From positions 3,162,001-3,226,000 of the forward strand of contig NZ_CP011409.1 of NCBI RefSeq assembly GCF_001267925.1: a DNA stretch of 64,000 nucleotides, written 5' to 3'. The position numbers were made by a program, and so were the translations under genes. Of the stretch, positions 8,831 through 18,208 are shown one piece after another (the first letter of the stretch is position 1; every line of letters starts with the position of its first letter). Under the pieces are notes generated by a model. The model did not search any database. It had not been told where the DNA came from and worked only from the letters and a program-made list of their open reading frames with translations. Source of the DNA: Herbaspirillum hiltneri N3. GTDB lineage: Bacteria > Pseudomonadota > Gammaproteobacteria > Burkholderiales > Burkholderiaceae_D.

Positions 8831-10288
8831 ATGAAGCTGAACAAGCAAACACTGCCGCAGACAGGCAAGCAGGCAGCGCTGCCAGCGTATGACAGCGCCG
8901 CCCTGCTGCCGGGCATCGTGCACCTCGGGCTGGGGGCCTTCCATCGCGCGCACCAGGCGGTCTACACCGACACGGTGCTGGCGCAAGGCGATCTGCGCTG
9001 GGGCATCGTCGGCGTCTCGCTGCGCAGCGCTGAAACGCGCGATGCGCTGGCGCCGCAGGACCATCTCTATACGCTCGCCATCAGGGGCACGGAAGGCGAA
9101 CAATTGCGCGTCATCGGCTCGCTGGTCGACAGCCTGGTGGCGCCGGAATCGCCTGCCGCCGTGCTGGCGGCGATGCGCCATCCGCATTGCCACGTCGTCA
9201 GCCTGACCGTGACGGAAAAAGGCTATTGCCACGATCCGGCGTCCAATACCTTGCGCTTCGATCATCCCGACATCGTCCACGATCTGGCGCACGCCGATGC
9301 GCCGCGCTCGGCGGTCGGCTTCATCGTGCGTGCGCTCGACCAGCGACGCGACGCAGGCTTGCCGCCGTTCACGGTACTGTCCTGCGACAACCTGCCATCC
9401 AACGGCAACACCTCGCGCGCACTGGTGCTGGCGTTTGCCGAGCGTGTCGATGCGGACTTGTCGAAATGGATTTCCCTGCATGGCGCCTTCCCCAACTCCA
9501 TGGTGGACCGCATCGTGCCCAAGACCACCGAAGAAGATCGCGTCGCCATCGCCGCGCGCCTGGGCGTCGACGACGCCTGGCCGGTGGTGACGGAGCCGTT
9601 CTCTCAGTGGGTGATCGAAGACCGTTTCGCCGGTCCGCGACCCGCCTGGGAAACTGCCGGCGCAACCCTGGTGGAGCAAGCCGAACCCTACGAGCACGCC
9701 AAGCTGCGCATGCTCAACGGCAGCCACTCCAGCCTCGCTTACCTGGGTTCGCTGGCAGGCTTTATAACCGTCGACCAGGCGATCCGCGACGATGACCTGC
9801 GCGGCTTCCTCGAACGGATGATGACGCAGGAAATCGCGCCGACGCTGCAACGCCCCGGCCTGGATGAATATCGCGACGAACTGGTGGCGCGCTTCCGCAA
9901 TCCGGCGCTGAAACATCGCCTGCAGCAGATCGCCATGGACGGTTCGCAAAAATTGCCGCAGCGCCTGCTCGGCACCATCCGCGCACGCCTCGATGCGGGA
10001 CTGCCTTGCGCGCGACTGTGTTTTGCCGTAGCGGGATGGATGCGTTACCTGCGCGGACAGGATGAAGCCGGGCTGGCGTATCCGGTCTCTGATCCGCTGG
10101 CGGAATCCCTGCAGGCGGCGGCACGCATCGCCGATGTTGACGCGTGCGTGGACGCCTTGCTGGCGATGGAAGCCGTGTTCGGTAATGATCTTGCCAAACG
10201 GGTGGAATTTGTTGCCGCAGTGAAGACATGCCTGCGCGACATCGAAGAACAAGGCGTGCTGAAGGCGCTGCAAGAAATCGGCGTGTAG
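8831..10288 (+). CDS. uxuB: Mannitol dehydrogenase-family oxidoreductase, probable fructuronate reductase
   Basis: A 485-residue NAD-dependent polyol/aldonate dehydrogenase of the long-chain mannitol dehydrogenase family. The N-terminal Rossmann region shows GIVHLGLGAFHRAHQ, and the family active-site signature KLRMLNGSHSS lies at residues 291-301, with catalytic Lys291, Asn296 and His299. With uxaC in the same operon the likely reaction is D-fructuronate to D-mannonate (UxuB), although tagaturonate reductase or a plain polyol dehydrogenase is possible because sequence alone does not separate these. It closes the operon and converges on the AraC gene, leaving three bases between the stop codons. 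Confidence 0.85.
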   Translation: MKLNKQTLPQTGKQAALPAYDSAALLPGIVHLGLGAFHRAHQAVYTDTVLAQGDLRWGIVGVSLRSAETRDALAPQDHLYTLAIRGTEGEQLRVIGSLVDSLVAPESPAAVLAAMRHPHCHVVSLTVTEKGYCHDPASNTLRFDHPDIVHDLAHADAPRSAVGFIVRALDQRRDAGLPPFTVLSCDNLPSNGNTSRALVLAFAERVDADLSKWISLHGAFPNSMVDRIVPKTTEEDRVAIAARLGVDDAWPVVTEPFSQWVIEDRFAGPRPAWETAGATLVEQAEPYEHAKLRMLNGSHSSLAYLGSLAGFITVDQAIRDDDLRGFLERMMTQEIAPTLQRPGLDEYRDELVARFRNPALKHRLQQIAMDGSQKLPQRLLGTIRARLDAGLPCARLCFAVAGWMRYLRGQDEAGLAYPVSDPLAESLQAAARIADVDACVDALLAMEAVFGNDLAKRVEFVAAVKTCLRDIEEQGVLKALQEIGV

Positions 10289-10291
10289 CGA

Positions 10292-11188
10292 TCAGACGGC
10301 AGCGGAAGCGCGCACCTTGCTCTTCGCCTCTTCGGTATCCTTCGCCGGCGGCAGGCCGAACATCCTGCCGTATTCGCGCGTAAACTGCGGCACGCTCTCA
10401 TAGCCGACTGCAAACGCCGCGCTGCTGGCGCTGACGCCGTCGGCCAGCATCAACCTCCGGGCCTCGATCAGGCGCAACTGCTTCTGGAATTGCAGCGGCG
10501 ACAACGAGGTCACGCTGCGGAAATGCTGATGGAACGACGACGGACTCATGCCCGCCACCGCCGCCAGGCGCTCTATCGGCAAGGCCTGCGCAAAGTCGCT
10601 TCGCAACACTTCCACCGCCCGCGCCACGCGCCGCGCCTGACTGTCCGGCCATCCCAGATTCCGAATCGCGGCGCCATGCTTGCCGGCCAGCAGCCAGTAA
10701 TGCAGCTCGCGCGTCAATTGTGCCTGCAACACCGGCAACGCGGCCGGACGATCGAGCAAGCGCATCAGGCGCAGCGCGGCGTCGGCGACTTCGGCATCGG
10801 TCGGATCGACGCGCACGGGAGCCTGTGCAGCCGCAGGCGCGGCCTCCATCTGCATCGCCAGATCGGCGATCACCGCAGGATCGAGTTCCAGCACCAGCGA
10901 CAGATAGGGCGCAGCCAGGCTCGCGCGCGTGATCTGGCTGACCGTCGGCACGTCGGCCGTGATCAGCAGCGAATCGCCGGCCGAGAACGCGAAGGCCTGC
11001 GCCCCCATGGCGACATGCTTGCTCCCCTGCAAGACCAGGCAAACCAGCGGCCGCGAAATCGCATACAGCAGGTCGCTGACCTCCGTCGCCCGCACGATGG
11101 TGAGCCCGGCGATGGAGGTGCGCGCCAATCCCTCCCGGTCGGCATGGGCGTCGGCGTAGCGCTGTACGGTATTGAGCAAGGTCGTCAT
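10292..11188 (-). CDS. AraC-family transcriptional regulator (AraC_N type)
   Basis: A 298-residue regulator with an N-terminal cupin-like AraC_N domain (about 15-165; CLVLQGSKHVAMGAQAFAFSAGD is typical) and a C-terminal pair of helix-turn-helix motifs (about 185-285), including IERLAAVAGMSPSSFHQHF and ASSAAFAVGYESVPQFTREYGRMFG. It is divergent from the SDR gene at 11341 with 152 bp between them, the usual arrangement for a regulator controlling an adjacent short-chain dehydrogenase. Effector unknown. Confidence 0.88.
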   Translation of the reverse strand: MTTLLNTVQRYADAHADREGLARTSIAGLTIVRATEVSDLLYAISRPLVCLVLQGSKHVAMGAQAFAFSAGDSLLITADVPTVSQITRASLAAPYLSLVLELDPAVIADLAMQMEAAPAAAQAPVRVDPTDAEVADAALRLMRLLDRPAALPVLQAQLTRELHYWLLAGKHGAAIRNLGWPDSQARRVARAVEVLRSDFAQALPIERLAAVAGMSPSSFHQHFRSVTSLSPLQFQKQLRLIEARRLMLADGVSASSAAFAVGYESVPQFTREYGRMFGLPPAKDTEEAKSKVRASAAV

Positions 11189-11340
11189 GGTGCAAGCCTA
11201 CCTCGCCGGCGATAGTCTTGCACGCGACTTGCGCGCGGCCTGGAGGATCAGGCAAGGAACGTCGAGTTTCGGGTAACCGGGCCCGTCCCCTGCGTTCGAT
11301 ACTGCGGCTTCCATCAACGCATCAGCACAGGAGCCACCTC

Positions 11341-12096
11341 ATGACCAGCATCACCCTCGTTACCGGCGCCAGCCGCGGACTCGGCCGCAACACCGCCCTC
11401 AGCATCGCCCGCCACGGCGGCGACGTCGTCGTCACCTATCACAGCCGCAGCGACGAAGCGCAAGCCGTGGTCGCCGAAATCCAGTCGCTGGGCCGCAAAG
11501 CCGTCGCCCTGCAACTGGACACCGGCAACGTCGCCGCCTTCGCCGCCTTCGCCGAACGCCTGCGCGCAGCCTTGCGCGACACGTGGTCACGCGACACCTT
11601 TGATCACTTGGTCAACAACGCCGGCCACGGCGACTATGCCCTGATCGGCGACACCACCGAAGCGCAGTTCGACGGGTTGGTGAATGTACATTTCAAAGGC
11701 GTGTATTTCCTGACGCAAACCCTGCTCCCCCTGATCGCCGACGGCGGCCGCATCGTCAATTTGTCGTCGGGACTGACGCGCACCTCGTTCCCCGGCTACG
11801 CGGTCTATGCCGCCGCCAAAGGCGCGGTGGAAGTGCTCACGCGCTACATGGCAAAGGAACTGGGCGCACGCGGCATCGCAGTCAACACGGTCGCACCCGG
11901 CGCCATCGAAACCGACTTCGGCGGCGGCGCGGTACGCGACAACCCGGACATCAACAAACTGTTTGCAGGAATGACAGCACTAGGCCGCGTAGGCGTACCG
12001 GACGACATCGGCCCGATGATCGCCAGCCTGCTGTCGAAGGACAATCGCTGGGTGACGGCACAAAGAATTGAAGTGTCCGGCGGACAAGGAATTTAA
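11341..12096 (+). CDS. Short-chain dehydrogenase/reductase (SDR)
   Basis: Classical NAD(P)-dependent SDR of 251 residues. It shows the TGASRGLG cofactor motif near the N-terminus, the NNAGHG structural motif, a catalytic Ser in NLSSG and the YAAAKGA YxxxK motif, followed by PGAIETDF. The chosen ATG at 11341 has an AGGAG ribosome site 8 bp upstream; the frame is open further upstream but without a good start. Substrate unknown; the divergent AraC gene is the likely regulator. Confidence 0.9.
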   Translation: MTSITLVTGASRGLGRNTALSIARHGGDVVVTYHSRSDEAQAVVAEIQSLGRKAVALQLDTGNVAAFAAFAERLRAALRDTWSRDTFDHLVNNAGHGDYALIGDTTEAQFDGLVNVHFKGVYFLTQTLLPLIADGGRIVNLSSGLTRTSFPGYAVYAAAKGAVEVLTRYMAKELGARGIAVNTVAPGAIETDFGGGAVRDNPDINKLFAGMTALGRVGVPDDIGPMIASLLSKDNRWVTAQRIEVSGGQGI

Positions 12097-12105
12097 GCAA
12101 TCGCG

Positions 12106-12400
12106 ATGCCGGAGGCGAGCCACCCAAGGCAATGCGAAGCGAGCCGAAAAAGAAGTTCCGCTTATGAGCTGCCGTTGATGCCACGCATAAATCGGATAAA
12201 GAAGGGAAACTTGTCTGAGCGAAGCGAGTTTGTTTCCCTTCCCGATTTGTGCGTGGCATCAACGGGAACCCCGCGCAGCGGGGCGGCGAATCGCGGTCGC
12301 CTTCTTTTGCTTACTTTTCTTGGCGAAGCAAGAAAAGTGAGCGGCTGCCGGGCCGCCCCCGGCAACCACGGTCGTCCGAAGAGCGAAAAGATTCAGTTAC
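12106..12400. repeat. Composite stem-loop intergenic repeat
   Basis: No gene here, but a dense set of nested inverted repeats. GTTGATGCCACGC (12174-12186) pairs perfectly with GCGTGGCATCAAC (12251-12263), and inside it AAGGGAAAC (12202-12210) pairs with GTTTCCCTT (12232-12240). Further along, CCCCGC/GCGGGG (12269-12283) and ACTTTTCTTG/CAAGAAAAGT (12313-12338) form two more hairpins. The CTTCTTTTGCTTACTTTTCTTGGCG-type segment resembles widespread dispersed intergenic repeats of beta- and gammaproteobacteria. It lies between the convergent SDR and hydrolase genes and may also end their transcripts. Confidence 0.7.
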
Positions 12401-12420
12401 GAGAAAATTAACAATCAAGC

Positions 12421-13014
12421 CTAAGCAGAAGCCACAGAATTGGTGTTACCAACCCGCCTAACCAGCTCAGCCAACACCTCCTGCCCCGCCAGCCAATCCC
12501 CCAACCCGGACGCAGTATTGATATGCCCCACCGCACCCGCATTGACAAACTCGCTACCCCACACGCCCGCCCAATGTTCCGCACGTTCCGCCGACATCCA
12601 GGGATCGTCAGTGCTGCCGACAACCACCGAAGGAAACGGCAGCCGCACCTGCACAACATCAGCCACCTTGAATTTTTCGGGATCCGCCGGCGCCACCAGC
12701 AGCGCACCGACGATATGGCCGGCATCAATGCCCGCACGATGCACGGTAGTCAGGCAACCGAAGCTATGCGCGACGATCACGGTTGGCCGGGCGTCCTGCG
12801 CCAGCACTTCCTGCAAGCGCGCCGACCACACCGGCAAATCGGCAACATCCCAGCGATCCTGCCCGACCCGCTCAAAGGCCGGATACAGCCGCTGCCAGCG
12901 CGACTGCCAATGCTCGGGACCGCTGCCGTCAAGTCCCGGCGCCACCAGCACGCGAAAATCCGCGATGCGTGCAACAACCGTGCTGCCTTGAGTTTTTGCG
13001 GTCGTCTTGCCCAT
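12421..13014 (-). CDS. RBBP9/YdeN-family alpha/beta hydrolase
   Basis: A small serine hydrolase of 197 residues from the ATG at 13012-13014. RVLVAPGLDGSGPEHWQSRW at the N-terminus is the family hallmark, the nucleophile elbow is AHSFGC, and the late VGSTDDPW and GHINTASGLGDW segments supply the acid and histidine. It starts one base after the EAL gene stop and is therefore probably the last gene of the sulfonate transcript. The physiological substrate of this family is generally unknown; an esterase role linked to sulfonate metabolism is only suggested by position. Confidence 0.82.
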   Translation of the reverse strand: MGKTTAKTQGSTVVARIADFRVLVAPGLDGSGPEHWQSRWQRLYPAFERVGQDRWDVADLPVWSARLQEVLAQDARPTVIVAHSFGCLTTVHRAGIDAGHIVGALLVAPADPEKFKVADVVQVRLPFPSVVVGSTDDPWMSAERAEHWAGVWGSEFVNAGAVGHINTASGLGDWLAGQEVLAELVRRVGNTNSVASA

Positions 13015-13015
13015 G

Positions 13016-13858
13016 TCAGGCCACCTTGCTTTCGGAGTCAGGAAGCGGGAGCGCCAAACTCGATTTCGGCGTATCCCACAGATAACCCTGAGCATACACC
13101 GGCGTACCCAGCTTGCCGCCGAACTCCTGCAGCCGCGCGAATACTTCCGGATTCTCGACGCGTTTGAACACGACGCGGATACCGTGGGCGCCGGCCTGGC
13201 GCAACAGCGTTTCAGTGGCCTCTTCATCCGCCAGCTCGCGGGCGTCGACCTTGATCATGTCGGGCTTGACCTTCTCCAGCAAGGCCAGCGCGTCGCGCGC
13301 GTCGGCGGCGCTGATCCCGAGCCGGAAGCCGTTGCGCCGGTAATTGTCCAGCACGTAGTTGAGCAGCCAGCCCTGGTTCTGCGTCACCACCGGCATCTGC
13401 AGCACGATCTTGTCGTGCGGCAGCTCCAGCAGATTGAGGATGCGGCGGAAAGCGATGCCGTGATTGCTGTCGACCGCTGCCAGCAAACGTGCATGCACGC
13501 TCAGATGCAGATTGACGTCATCCTCCACCTGGCGATAGAAATTGATCGAGTGCAACATGCGGCACAGGCGGTCCAATTCGACCGACTCGTCATCGCTGGC
13601 GGCCTGGTCAAGCAGGCGCCACAGATGCAGGCCGCTGTCGTCTTCGGAATAACTGCGCGCAAAACCTTCATGCGCGACGATGGCGGCGTCCGGCGTGCCG
13701 GCGCTGCCGAATACGCGTATCGGCTGGAACGCGGAAGTGAGCGTGGTATTGAAATATTTTCCCTGCGCCCGCCCTTCCGCATCCAGCCAGACCCTGGACT
13801 CCTCCTTCACAGCCCCATTGAGGCGGGCAAGATATTTTTCCAGGGCTTGATACTTCAT
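13016..13858 (-). CDS. EAL-domain protein, probably catalytically inactive
   Basis: A 280-residue protein whose whole length aligns by eye with the c-di-GMP phosphodiesterase EAL fold. Recognisable segments are AFQPI, an EAL-equivalent HEGFAR, NLHLSVHARLL, KVDAREL, VENPEVFARLQEFG and AQGYLWDTP. Several metal-ligand positions are altered: the usual Asn of the second motif is not conserved and the LEITE-type Glu is replaced in LQMPVV. It is therefore more likely a c-di-GMP sensor or protein-interaction module than an enzyme. It lies 24 bp after ssuF on the same strand, in the sulfonate operon. Confidence 0.8.
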   Translation of the reverse strand: MKYQALEKYLARLNGAVKEESRVWLDAEGRAQGKYFNTTLTSAFQPIRVFGSAGTPDAAIVAHEGFARSYSEDDSGLHLWRLLDQAASDDESVELDRLCRMLHSINFYRQVEDDVNLHLSVHARLLAAVDSNHGIAFRRILNLLELPHDKIVLQMPVVTQNQGWLLNYVLDNYRRNGFRLGISAADARDALALLEKVKPDMIKVDARELADEEATETLLRQAGAHGIRVVFKRVENPEVFARLQEFGGKLGTPVYAQGYLWDTPKSSLALPLPDSESKVA

Positions 13859-13882
13859 CGATGGCTCCGCAATGCAATCGGA

Positions 13883-14098
13883 TCAGAGCTTGGCGATCGA
13901 CACTTCGGTCGCCTTGACCAATGCGACGACTTCGCTGCCGATGACCAGGCCCAGGTCCTTGACCGAGCGTGTGGTGATGACCGATGTGACGATACCGGCA
14001 GGTGTTTCGACATCGACTTCGGAGACGACGGAGCCTTCGATGATGGCTTTGACTTTGCCCTTGAATTGATTGCGGACGTTGATGGCTTGAATGGTCAT
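13883..14098 (-). CDS. ssuF: SsuF-type molybdopterin/oxyanion-binding (TOBE/Mop) protein
   Basis: A 71-residue single Mop/TOBE domain (NVRNQFKGKVKAIIEGSVVSEV start, SVKDLGLVIGSEVVALVKATEV end), a fold that binds small oxyanions such as molybdate. Proteins of this kind sit at the end of ssu operons in pseudomonads and betaproteobacteria and are called SsuF; they are needed for growth on some sulfonates in at least one characterised species. Here it lies 32 bp after ssuB. Exact ligand is not determined by the sequence. Confidence 0.85.
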   Translation of the reverse strand: MTIQAINVRNQFKGKVKAIIEGSVVSEVDVETPAGIVTSVITTRSVKDLGLVIGSEVVALVKATEVSIAKL

Positions 14099-14130
14099 GC
14101 TGAGCTCCTAAAGGGACTGCGTTAAAAAAA

Positions 14131-15015
14131 TCAAATTGCCCACTGCACCTGATTGACGGTCTTCTGCAGCGAGACATCGCCGAGCGCGCTGTCCGGCGCA
14201 TTGGCCGGATGTTGCAGCACGCGCGACAGGATGTACTCTTCCATCTGCGCAAACGCAGGGTTGCCGCGTGCACGCGGACGCGGCAGGTCGATGATCTGGT
14301 CGAGTGTGATGTTGCCGTCTTCGATCAGCACCACGCGATCGGCCAGCGCGATCGCTTCCTGTACGTCATGCGTAACCAGCACAGCGGTGAAGCCGCGCTT
14401 TTGCCACAGCGATTCGATCAGCTGCTGCATCTCGATACGGGTCAACGCATCAAGCGCGCCCAGCGGTTCATCCAGCAGCAGCAGTTCGGGGTCGTGCACC
14501 AAGGCGCGCGCCAACGCCACGCGTTGCCGCTGGCCGCCGGACAACACGGCCGGCCATTCGCCGGCGCGCTCTTCCAGGCCGACCTGGCGCAAGGCTTGCG
14601 ATGCCGAGGGCAACGCCGCCTTGGGCAGGCCCAGCGCGACGTTGCTGAGCACGCGCTTCCACGGCAGCAGGCGCGAATCCTGGAACATGATGCGGGTCTC
14701 CGGCGCGAAGCCAGGTTGGCGTCCGCCGGCGTCCTTGCCGAATACGACTTCGCCGTGGGTCGCTGTTTCCAGCTTGGCGATCAGGCGCAGCAAAGTGCTC
14801 TTGCCGCAACCGCTGCGACCGACGATGGCGACGAATTCACCCGGCCTGACGTCGAGCGCGACGGCTTTCAGCACTTCGCGGCCGGCATAGGATTTCGACA
14901 GGCCGTTGATGGCGACGCGCACGCCGCGGGTCGGCGTCGCGGACCGGCGTTCGGCGGCATTCTTCACTTGCGTGTTCTCGGCAGGATTGTTTTGCATCGC
15001 AATGCCCTTGTTCAT
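14131..15015 (-). CDS. ssuB: Alkanesulfonate ABC transporter ATP-binding protein SsuB
   Basis: ATPase of the aliphatic sulfonate importer, 294 residues. Walker A is [10 protein letters not shown]-loop [14 protein letters not shown], signature LSGGQRQR, Walker [14 protein letters not shown] and switch histidine [10 protein letters not shown]. The ATG at 15013-15015 overlaps the ssuC stop by four bases; an internal ATG at 14997 is an alternative start. About 35 hydrophilic N-terminal residues precede the ABC domain. Confidence 0.93.
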   Translation of the reverse strand: MNKGIAMQNNPAENTQVKNAAERRSATPTRGVRVAINGLSKSYAGREVLKAVALDVRPGEFVAIVGRSGCGKSTLLRLIAKLETATHGEVVFGKDAGGRQPGFAPETRIMFQDSRLLPWKRVLSNVALGLPKAALPSASQALRQVGLEERAGEWPAVLSGGQRQRVALARALVHDPELLLLDEPLGALDALTRIEMQQLIESLWQKRGFTAVLVTHDVQEAIALADRVVLIEDGNITLDQIIDLPRPRARGNPAFAQMEEYILSRVLQHPANAPDSALGDVSLQKTVNQVQWAI

Positions 15016-15848
15016 TGATAGCCCGGATGCCAGCGCAACCAGAATTTTTCCAGGCTGCGCGCGAGCACGTCAGCCAGTTTGCCGAGCAGCGCGTACAGCA
15101 GGATGCCGACCAGCACCACGTCCGTTTGCAGGAATTCGCGGGCGTTCATGGTCATGTAGCCGATGCCGGCCTGCGCCGAAATGGTTTCCGCCACGATCAG
15201 CAGCACCCACACCAGGCCGAGGGCAAAACGCACGCCGACCAGGATCGACGGCAATGCGCCGGGCAGGATCACGTCGCGATACAGCGGCCAGCCTGACAAG
15301 CCGTAGCTCTTCGCCATCTCGAGCAGCCCCTTGTCGACCGAGCGGATGCCGTGAAAAGTATTGAGGTAGATCGGGAAGAACACGCCGACCGACACCAGGA
15401 ACAGCTTGGAGGTTTCATCGATGCCGAACCACAGGATCACAAGCGGAATCAGCGCCAGCGCCGGGATGTTGCGCACCATTTGCAGCGTGGTGTCGAGCAG
15501 CACTTCGGCCTGGCGGAAGGTGCCGGTCAACAGGCCCAGCAACAGGCCCAGTCCGCCGCCGACGGCGAAGCCCGAGGCGGCACGTCCGGTGCTCACGCCC
15601 AGATGCGTCCACAGCTCGCCCGACCGCGCCAGGTTCCAGGCCGCGCGCAACACCGCCCAAGGCTCGGGAAGGATGCGGCTGGACAACCAGCCGAGTTGCG
15701 CGGCGATTTGCCATACGACGATCAGGCCGACCGGCAAGGCCCAGGACAATAATTGGGTGGCGCCGAAGCCGTTGCCATTGCCATTGCGCTTTGAGGCAGC
15801 GATCTTGCGCGGCGTATCGGCGGTAGAGCTGGCGATGCTTGCACTCAT
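15012..15848 (-). CDS. ssuC: Alkanesulfonate ABC transporter permease SsuC
   Basis: Inner-membrane permease, 278 residues. A 30-residue hydrophilic head precedes about six transmembrane segments. The coupling loop [27 protein letters not shown] is typical of the nitrate/sulfonate/taurine permease family, and the C-terminal [13 protein letters not shown] is characteristic of SsuC. It starts 9 bp after ssuD. Confidence 0.94.
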   Translation of the reverse strand: MSASIASSTADTPRKIAASKRNGNGNGFGATQLLSWALPVGLIVVWQIAAQLGWLSSRILPEPWAVLRAAWNLARSGELWTHLGVSTGRAASGFAVGGGLGLLLGLLTGTFRQAEVLLDTTLQMVRNIPALALIPLVILWFGIDETSKLFLVSVGVFFPIYLNTFHGIRSVDKGLLEMAKSYGLSGWPLYRDVILPGALPSILVGVRFALGLVWVLLIVAETISAQAGIGYMTMNAREFLQTDVVLVGILLYALLGKLADVLARSLEKFWLRWHPGYQ

Positions 15849-15857
15849 GAGGGCTCC

Positions 15858-17033
15858 TTAACTCTCCGAAACCTGCTGGGCCGGCTTGGCGGCCGGCGGC
15901 GGCACGTGGGTGTTGCCGACGATCTCGCCGAACGGACCGGTCAGGTTGAAACCGGGCAGCGTTTCGTTCTGCTTGCGCGGCAACAGCGGAAACACCAGTT
16001 CGGCGAAGCGATACGATTCTTCCAGATGCGGGTAGCCGGACAGGATGAAGGTGTCGATGCCGAGGTCGGCGTATTCCTTCAGGCGTGCCGCCACGGTCGG
16101 ACCGTCGCCGACCAGCGCGGTGCCGGCGCCGCCACGGACCAGGCCGACGCCGGCCCAGAGATTCGGGCTGACTTCCAGCTTGTCGCGTTTGCCGCCATGC
16201 AGCGCGGCCATGCGACGCTGTCCTTCGGAATCCATCCTGGCGAAAGTCTTCTGCGCCTTTTCGATGGTGTCGTCGTCGAGCTTGCTGATGAGCTCGTCGG
16301 CGGCGCGCCAGGCCGCTTCTGTGGTTTCGCGCACGATCACGTGCAGGCGGATGCCGAAACGCAAGGTGCGGCCGGCTTTGGCTGCGCGTGCACGCACGGT
16401 GGCGATCTTTTCCGCCACGGCTGCAGGCGGCTCGCCCCAGGTCAGGTAGACGTCGACCTGCTCTGCTGCAAGGTCGATCGCCTCGTCCGAGGAACCGCCG
16501 AAATACAGCGGCGGGTATGGCGCCTGCACCGGCGGATAGAGCGCCTTGGCGCCCTTGACGCTGAGGTGCTTGCCTTCGAAATTGGTTTCGCCGCCGGTGT
16601 GCGTCTTGCCGAGGACATCGCGCCAGATCTTGAGGAACTCGTCGGAGATTTCATAGCGCTCCTTGTGGGTGCCGAAGATGCCGTCGCTTTCCTGCTCGGC
16701 AGGATCGCCGCCGGTGACGACGTTGACCAGCAGGCGGCCGCCGGACAGGCGGTCGAAGGTTGCCGCCATGCGCGCCGACAGCGTCGGTGCGCTCAGGCCG
16801 GGACGCACCGCGATCAGGAATTTCAATTGCCTGGTTTCACCGATCAGGCTGGCGGCGGTGACCCAGGCGTCTTCACAGGAACGTCCGGTCGGCAACAGCA
16901 CGCCATCGTATCCCAGGGTGTCGGCGGCGACCGCGACCTGCTTCATGTAGTCATGGCTGACCAGGCGGCCGCCTTCTGCGGTGCCGAGGTAGCGGCTGTC
17001 GCCGTGCGTGGGGATAAACCAGAAAACATTCAT
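15858..17033 (-). CDS. ssuD: FMNH2-dependent alkanesulfonate monooxygenase SsuD
   Basis: Cleaves aliphatic sulfonates to aldehyde and sulfite using reduced FMN supplied by SsuE, releasing sulfur during sulfate starvation. It has 391 residues from the ATG at 17031-17033, which has a GGAG ribosome site 6 nt upstream. The bacterial luciferase-like barrel is clear: [17 protein letters not shown] at the start, [49 protein letters not shown] and the YLTWGEPP segment. Length and motifs agree with E. coli SsuD apart from an extended proline-rich C-terminus. Confidence 0.96.
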   Translation of the reverse strand: MNVFWFIPTHGDSRYLGTAEGGRLVSHDYMKQVAVAADTLGYDGVLLPTGRSCEDAWVTAASLIGETRQLKFLIAVRPGLSAPTLSARMAATFDRLSGGRLLVNVVTGGDPAEQESDGIFGTHKERYEISDEFLKIWRDVLGKTHTGGETNFEGKHLSVKGAKALYPPVQAPYPPLYFGGSSDEAIDLAAEQVDVYLTWGEPPAAVAEKIATVRARAAKAGRTLRFGIRLHVIVRETTEAAWRAADELISKLDDDTIEKAQKTFARMDSEGQRRMAALHGGKRDKLEVSPNLWAGVGLVRGGAGTALVGDGPTVAARLKEYADLGIDTFILSGYPHLEESYRFAELVFPLLPRKQNETLPGFNLTGPFGEIVGNTHVPPPAAKPAQQVSES

Positions 17034-17115
17034 TGCAAACTCCAATCGATATCGGTATCAGGCAAGACCGGCGGTGCGCCGGTCTGTTGAAAGCCGGCGC
17101 ATCCTTCTTGCGTAT

Positions 17116-18093
17116 TTACTTCAGCACCGCGTCCTTGACGCTGAGTTTTTTCGGGATCAATTTGAGCTCGAAGAAGGCGTCGGCGATGCGTTGCTGCTCT
17201 TCCAGCACCTTGACGTCGATCGGCCGGAAGATGTGTTCATAGCGCTTGAGGCTGACTTCGATGACGTCGGTGTCCAGCCCCTGGATAGGCGCGAGCTGGG
17301 CGGCGGCTTCCTTGGTGTTGGCGCGGATCCATTGGCCTTCCTTGGTGATTTCTTCCAGCAATACCTTGAGGACGGCGGCGTTCTTTTCCGCGAACGGACG
17401 CGCGCTCAGGAAGAACTGGTGATGGCTGACTGCGCCTACACCAGTAGCCAGGCGACGTGCGCCGATCTGCTTTTCAGCGGCGGCCTGGAACGGATCCCAG
17501 ATGGCCCACGCATCGATGGCGCCTTTTTCAAATGCCGCGCGCGCGTCGGCCGGGGCCAGGTAGACCGGCTGGATGTCGCTGTAATCGAGGCCTGCTTTCT
17601 TGAGCAGGGCGACCACCAGCCAGTGCACGTCGGAACCCTTGTTGAAGGCGATTTTCTTGCCTTTCAGTTCGGCCACGCTCCTGATCGGCGAGTCCTTTTT
17701 CACCAGCAGGCCTTCGGCGTCCGGCGTCGGGATTTCATACGCGGTGTAGACAAAGTCTGCGCCTGCGGCCTGGGCAAACACCGGCGGTGCTTCACCGACA
17801 TAACCGAAGTCGACCGAGCCGACATTGAGCGCTTCCAGCAGTTGCGGACCGGCGGCGAATTCCGCCCATTTAACTTCCACGCCTTGCGCTTGCAGGCGTT
17901 TTTCCAGCGCACCGTGCGCCTTGAGCAGCACCAGCGTGCTGGCGGCTTTCTGATAGCCGATGCGCAGCACCGGCTTGGATTGCGCGGCAGCGAAATTGCC
18001 GAGGCCGAGGCCGGCGACGGCAATACTAAACGTGGTTAGCGCGGACAGCAGTCCGAGGGTACGGCGTCTGGTGAAGCGTTGTGGTGCACTCAT
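17116..18093 (-). CDS. ssuA: Aliphatic sulfonate-binding periplasmic protein SsuA
   Basis: A 325-residue periplasmic binding protein that delivers sulfonates to SsuBC. An arginine-rich signal peptide (RFTRRRTLGLL, possibly Tat-like) runs to about residue 38. The mature part begins VLRIGYQKAASTLVLLKAHG and contains GSVDFGYVGEAPPVFAQAAG, the sulfonate/taurine/nitrate-binding family pattern. It lies 70 bp upstream of ssuD and 115 bp downstream of ssuE. Confidence 0.93.
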   Translation of the reverse strand: MSAPQRFTRRRTLGLLSALTTFSIAVAGLGLGNFAAAQSKPVLRIGYQKAASTLVLLKAHGALEKRLQAQGVEVKWAEFAAGPQLLEALNVGSVDFGYVGEAPPVFAQAAGADFVYTAYEIPTPDAEGLLVKKDSPIRSVAELKGKKIAFNKGSDVHWLVVALLKKAGLDYSDIQPVYLAPADARAAFEKGAIDAWAIWDPFQAAAEKQIGARRLATGVGAVSHHQFFLSARPFAEKNAAVLKVLLEEITKEGQWIRANTKEAAAQLAPIQGLDTDVIEVSLKRYEHIFRPIDVKVLEEQQRIADAFFELKLIPKKLSVKDAVLK

Positions 18094-18208
18094 CTGTTTT
18101 CCCGTAACGGTTGTTTTGTGTAATTTGGCGTAGCAGGACCCCTCCGCTCCTGCAGCGGATCGTGGATCTTGCGTGGATAATCAATCGGAATCGAAGCCGG
18201 AACTGCGT

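Noticed and set aside
7907..10273. A 788-codon open frame on the minus strand across the permease and dehydrogenase genes
   Set aside because: It is rich in Arg, His, Gln and Gly, has no recognisable domain and lies antisense to well-identified genes. High-GC sequence commonly leaves the opposite strand open.
12106..12411. Short open frames in both directions between the SDR and hydrolase genes
   Set aside because: They coincide with nested inverted repeats, have no ribosome sites and show no protein-like composition; treated as a repeat.
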